From assembly GCA_007136055.1 (NCBI GenBank), contig SLHT01000132.1, positions 1-8,338 of the forward strand: a DNA stretch of 8,338 bases, in the 5' to 3' direction. Positions 6,444 through 8,338 of the stretch are shown one piece after another. Every line of letters begins with the position of its first letter. Position 1 is the first letter of the stretch. The translations under genes and the position numbers were made by a program. Source of the DNA: Syntrophomonadaceae bacterium. GTDB lineage: Bacteria; Bacillota; Dethiobacteria; DTU022. Below the pieces are notes generated by a model. It saw only the letters and a program-made list of their open reading frames with translations. It was not told the DNA's origin and did not search any database.

Positions 6444-7109
6444 ATGTGCGGACGTTTTGCCCTGGTCACAGAAAAAAAGATTTTAGAGATGCTTTACGGC
6501 CTTGAACTCCGGGGCGACCTGCAGCCTCGCTATAACATTGCCCCTTCCCAGGCTATCTTAACCCTGCGCCAATCGCCGCAACATGGAAACAAAGAATTCA
6601 TCTACCTTAAATGGGGGCTTGTCCCCTTTTGGGCTAAAGACAGTTCTATCGGCAGCCGCATGATCAACGCCCGCTCCGAAACAGCGCCTGCGAAACCATC
6701 ATTTAGAGATGCTTTTAAAAAAAGAAGGTTACTTATTCCCGTCAGCGGCTTCTTCGAGTGGAAGAAGGAAGAAGGAGGGGGCAAGCAACCCTATTACATC
6801 AGCCGAAAAGACAGGCAGCCATTTTCATTAGCCGGCCTTTGGGAACGGTGGGAAAAAGGAGAAAACCCCCTTCAAACCAGCACAATCCTGACTACCGAAT
6901 CGAACTCGCTGCTTGCGCCTTTGCATAACCGCATGCCCGTAATTATTTCTTCACAGGACATTGAGTGCTGGCTTGATCCTCAAAGTGATCCTGCAGCCCT
7001 GTCAGGACTGCTAAAACCATATCCGGCTGAAGAGCTGACCGCTTACCCCGTTTCCCACGAGGTCAACAAACCCGTAAACAATAATCCCGGGCTTCTTAAA
7101 CCAGTATAG
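6444..7109 (+). CDS. SRAP-domain protein (YedK/HMCES family), abasic-site DNA-protein crosslinker
   Basis: SRAP proteins bind abasic sites in single-stranded DNA and form a covalent thiazolidine link through Cys2 after removal of Met1, shielding the lesion at replication forks. All expected residues are visible in the 221-aa protein: MCGRF at the N-terminus with C2, INARSET at 74-80 (N75, R77), GFFEW at 102-106 with E105, and HNRMP at 161-165 with H161. These match E. coli YedK C2, N75, E105 and H160. Length is normal for the family (about 220). The start is fixed both by the requirement for Cys2 and by AAAGGAG at 6431-6437, 6 bases upstream. It follows the beta-grasp gene by 22 bases on the same strand and may be cotranscribed, although no functional link to acyl-CoA metabolism is known. 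No LexA-type box is evident directly upstream. Identification is firm. Confidence 0.95.
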   Translation: MCGRFALVTEKKILEMLYGLELRGDLQPRYNIAPSQAILTLRQSPQHGNKEFIYLKWGLVPFWAKDSSIGSRMINARSETAPAKPSFRDAFKKRRLLIPVSGFFEWKKEEGGGKQPYYISRKDRQPFSLAGLWERWEKGENPLQTSTILTTESNSLLAPLHNRMPVIISSQDIECWLDPQSDPAALSGLLKPYPAEELTAYPVSHEVNKPVNNNPGLLKPV

Positions 7110-7158
7110 CAAGATAAGTAAATAATTAAGGGCTAACCCCATAAATTCACTTTGAGGT

Positions 7159-8022
7159 TTATTCAACTTCGCATACCGGGCAGGGTCCCGCCGGCCGGTG
7201 GTAACTGTAATTTTTCCAGATTCCGCAGTCAAGCCGGTAACCATGGCGGCCGAGTTCGACAGGGCACTGTTCATACATCTCATGATAACCTTCGTAAGTC
7301 TGGCAGCCGTCGCTGGTACGCCCGCACTCAGGGCAGGAAAACTTGGGCGACTTAGAACCAATATTGTTATCAAAAAAACCTATAAACTGCACAGGGCTCT
7401 CGCAAACGAAACAGGTTGCCCCGTCAAGCGCCTTGAAATCTACACCCCGGTGGACCGATTTGCTGCCGATACTATTTAAATAGCTGCCCAGTTCCTCGGG
7501 AAAAAGAGTTAAACGGGGAAGATCAAGGGGCAGAAGTTCGGATAGCTCTTCGTAGAGATCATAAGTTGCTCCGACGATAGGTGCGGCCAGGTAAGACTGG
7601 TTTACATGATCCTGAAAATCGGCATAAAGCGGAAAAGCGGTCATCAGAATCAGGAGAACCCCGATTAAAGCCAATCCGATGGCCAGGCCGGCAGCGCTTC
7701 CGCCTATTTTATCAACCAGCCTGAATAAATTAAAACGCGTTATTCCCGCAAAAAACAGACCCATGGTATGGATGGTTACCGCGGCAATGGAAAAAATCAT
7801 AATAAAGCATAAAGCATCAGATATAAATTGAGGCATGCTGATGTAATCTAAAATCAGGTTGCTGCCCCGGGCATAATAATTGATTGCAAAGGCCAGCCCT
7901 GCGATGATACCTGCAATACTGAATATACTTCTAATCAAGCCGACCCTGATGCCCTTGATCAGGGCGGTAACCAGGATAAGGCCGATCACGATATCGAGCC
8001 AGTTAAAACCGTTAGGAAGCAT
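7159..8022 (-). CDS. CvpA-family membrane protein with C-terminal cysteine-rich (zinc-ribbon-like) domain
   Basis: The first 130-160 of 287 residues resemble the CvpA/colicin V production family: NWLDIVIGLILVTALIKGIR at 7-26 has the typical 'xxxDiiilxxlxxxxxxGxxrG' opening, and four hydrophobic segments lie near 8-25, 29-48, 68-92 and 107-131, with the DKIGGSAAGLAIG glycine-rich turn at 104-116. Ordinary CvpA proteins end near 160-180 residues. Here a linker is followed by about 85 residues with nine cysteines: C204, C207, C230, C233, C240, C253, C266, C281, C284. The pairs CFVC, CPEC and CPVC suggest one zinc ribbon (204/207 with 230/233) and a second site from 253/266 with 281/284. With four membrane segments and an N-in topology the tail would be cytosolic. 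The start is ATG with only a modest GGTGG site 7-8 bases upstream. It converges on the SRAP gene, 49 bases apart. Family likely; role of the tail unknown. Confidence 0.75.
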   Translation of the reverse strand: MLPNGFNWLDIVIGLILVTALIKGIRVGLIRSIFSIAGIIAGLAFAINYYARGSNLILDYISMPQFISDALCFIMIFSIAAVTIHTMGLFFAGITRFNLFRLVDKIGGSAAGLAIGLALIGVLLILMTAFPLYADFQDHVNQSYLAAPIVGATYDLYEELSELLPLDLPRLTLFPEELGSYLNSIGSKSVHRGVDFKALDGATCFVCESPVQFIGFFDNNIGSKSPKFSCPECGRTSDGCQTYEGYHEMYEQCPVELGRHGYRLDCGIWKNYSYHRPAGPCPVCEVE

Positions 8023-8057
8023 TAAAACACCACCAAAGATATTGATCAGTTAAATTC

Positions 8058-8086
8058 ATTGTAACCATTCAGGATGCAAACATCCA
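8058..8086 (-). promoter_or_regulatory. Weak candidate promoter for the CvpA-family gene
   Basis: On the minus strand TACAAT (8058-8063, 5 of 6) follows, at 17 bp, TGGATG (8081-8086, 3 of 6). The position, about 36 bp before the ATG, is suitable, but the -35 match is poor. Confidence 0.25.
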
Positions 8087-8106
8087 TCCCTGGGTTGCCT
8101 GTTTGC
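8072..8106. repeat. Overlapping inverted repeats upstream of the CvpA-family gene
   Basis: Two mutually exclusive perfect stems overlap: GGATG (8072-8076)/CATCC (8081-8085) around CAAA, and GCAAACA (8076-8082)/TGTTTGC (8100-8106) around 17 bases. On the minus strand they overlap the candidate -35 zone of the CvpA-family gene, so operator sites are possible. On the plus strand no T-run follows, so a terminator is unlikely. The remaining bases from about 8107 to 8255 are AT-rich with nothing I can name. Confidence 0.35.
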
Positions 8107-8260
8107 TTATTAAGAGACCCTGTCTTGTAATGCTGTTTTCTTCAGACCTCTTTTTAATTATACAATTAATTCCCCAAATTGGTAAAATAACATACTCTTT
8201 ATGCAGGAATAAATATTTTGGTGGAGAATTAATATCACTTGACAATTCAATTTGAACCGG

Positions 8261-8268
8261 AAAGGAGG
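8261..8268 (+). promoter_or_regulatory. Perfect ribosome binding site near the right edge
   Basis: AAAGGAGG is fully complementary to the 16S rRNA 3' end and strongly suggests a plus-strand gene starting just downstream. Spacing to the possible starts is awkward: TTG at 8270 is 1 base away, CTG at 8279 is 10, GTG at 8285 is 16. All three are in one open frame. Confidence 0.6.
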
Positions 8269-8284
8269 TTTGAGCACTCTGGTT

Positions 8285-8338
8285 GTGAGCAGTATCTTTA
8301 AGGTTCAGGAATTGCATTGTTATTTTGTGGGTAAAAAA
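8285..8338 (+). CDS. Start of an unidentified plus-strand gene (cut by window edge)
   Basis: From GTG at 8285 the frame is open to the last base, giving 18 residues: a start, then SSIFKVQELHCYFVGKK. The short text resembles the opening strand of ABC transporter ATP-binding subunits ('lLxVxnLhxyFxxkk'), but 18 residues cannot establish this. The true start is uncertain: the excellent ribosome site at 8261-8268 is 16 bases upstream of GTG, and the in-frame CTG (8279) or TTG (8270) would lengthen the protein by 2 or 5 residues. No ATG exists in this stretch. The gene is transcribed divergently from the CvpA-family gene. Confidence 0.4.
   Translation, partial: MSSIFKVQELHCYFVGKK

Noticed and set aside
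7110..7158. Possible terminator between the convergent SRAP and CvpA-family genes
   Set aside because: Only a 3-bp GGG/CCC stem around CTAA (about 7130-7139) and a weak ATAAA/TTTAT pairing are visible. Neither is stable enough to call.
8239..8244. Perfect TTGACA upstream of the right-edge gene
   Set aside because: At 16-18 bp spacing the -10 position falls on the AAAGGAGG ribosome site and shows no TATAAT-like sequence, so it cannot promote that gene in the usual way.
8069..8317. Minus-strand open frame of 82 codons in the right-hand non-coding region
   Set aside because: No ribosome site precedes its ATG, the predicted protein has no recognisable motif, and it overlaps the plus-strand ribosome site and start and the cvpA upstream repeats. 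It looks like chance opening in AT-rich DNA.
1..8338. CRISPR arrays, insertion sequences, phage genes, tRNA or rRNA genes, or a defence system
   Set aside because: I saw no regularly spaced repeats, transposase or integrase motifs, cloverleaf-like sequences or toxin-antitoxin pairs. SRAP is a DNA-damage protein and is not evidence of a defence island by itself.

Overview
The window looks like chromosomal DNA of an anaerobic Gram-positive bacterium, probably a clostridial Bacillota lineage of the Peptococcaceae/Syntrophomonas/Moorella kind. The clues are strong AGGAGG-type ribosome sites, occasional GTG starts, an iron-sulfur flavin reductase of the 2,4-dienoyl-CoA reductase (FadH) type, a fused ADP-forming acyl-CoA synthetase and a CvpA-family membrane protein. 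Taxonomy is an inference; no rRNA or other marker is present. I see no tRNA, insertion sequence, CRISPR array, prophage or origin.

Layout. Positions 1-180 (minus) hold the N-terminus of a metallo-beta-lactamase-fold protein. A 304-bp divergent promoter region follows. Next is a single-gene unit for myo-inositol-1-phosphate synthase (485-1582, plus). It converges on a 663-residue FadH-like flavin/4Fe-4S/NAD(P) oxidoreductase (1651-3642, minus). A 329-bp divergent region (3643-3971) carries an 8+8 bp inverted repeat next to a consensus -10 box and a second, longer potential stem. It separates the reductase from a plus-strand three-gene run: fused NDP-forming acyl-CoA synthetase (3972-6134), a small MoaD/ThiS-like beta-grasp protein without the usual terminal GG (6140-6421), and a YedK/HMCES-type SRAP protein (6444-7109). 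Converging on this run is a minus-strand CvpA-family protein with an unusual nine-cysteine C-terminal extension (7159-8022). The last ~300 bases are mostly non-coding and end with the first codons of a plus-strand gene that runs out of the window.

How the genes may work together. The divergent reductase and acyl-CoA synthetase form a plausible metabolic pair. The reductase has the residues expected for reducing an alpha,beta-unsaturated (di)enoyl-CoA, and the synthetase can interconvert an acyl-CoA and the free acid with ATP made or used. This would suit fermentative or syntrophic acid metabolism, but the substrate cannot be read from sequence. The beta-grasp protein is translationally coupled to the synthetase, which suggests a link that I cannot name. 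SRAP (abasic-site protection), inositol phosphate synthase and CvpA look like independent functions.

The strongest points for a second look are the CvpA-cysteine-rich fusion, the tail-less beta-grasp protein, and the operator-like repeat in the divergent region. I did not find a clear new defence or mobile system.
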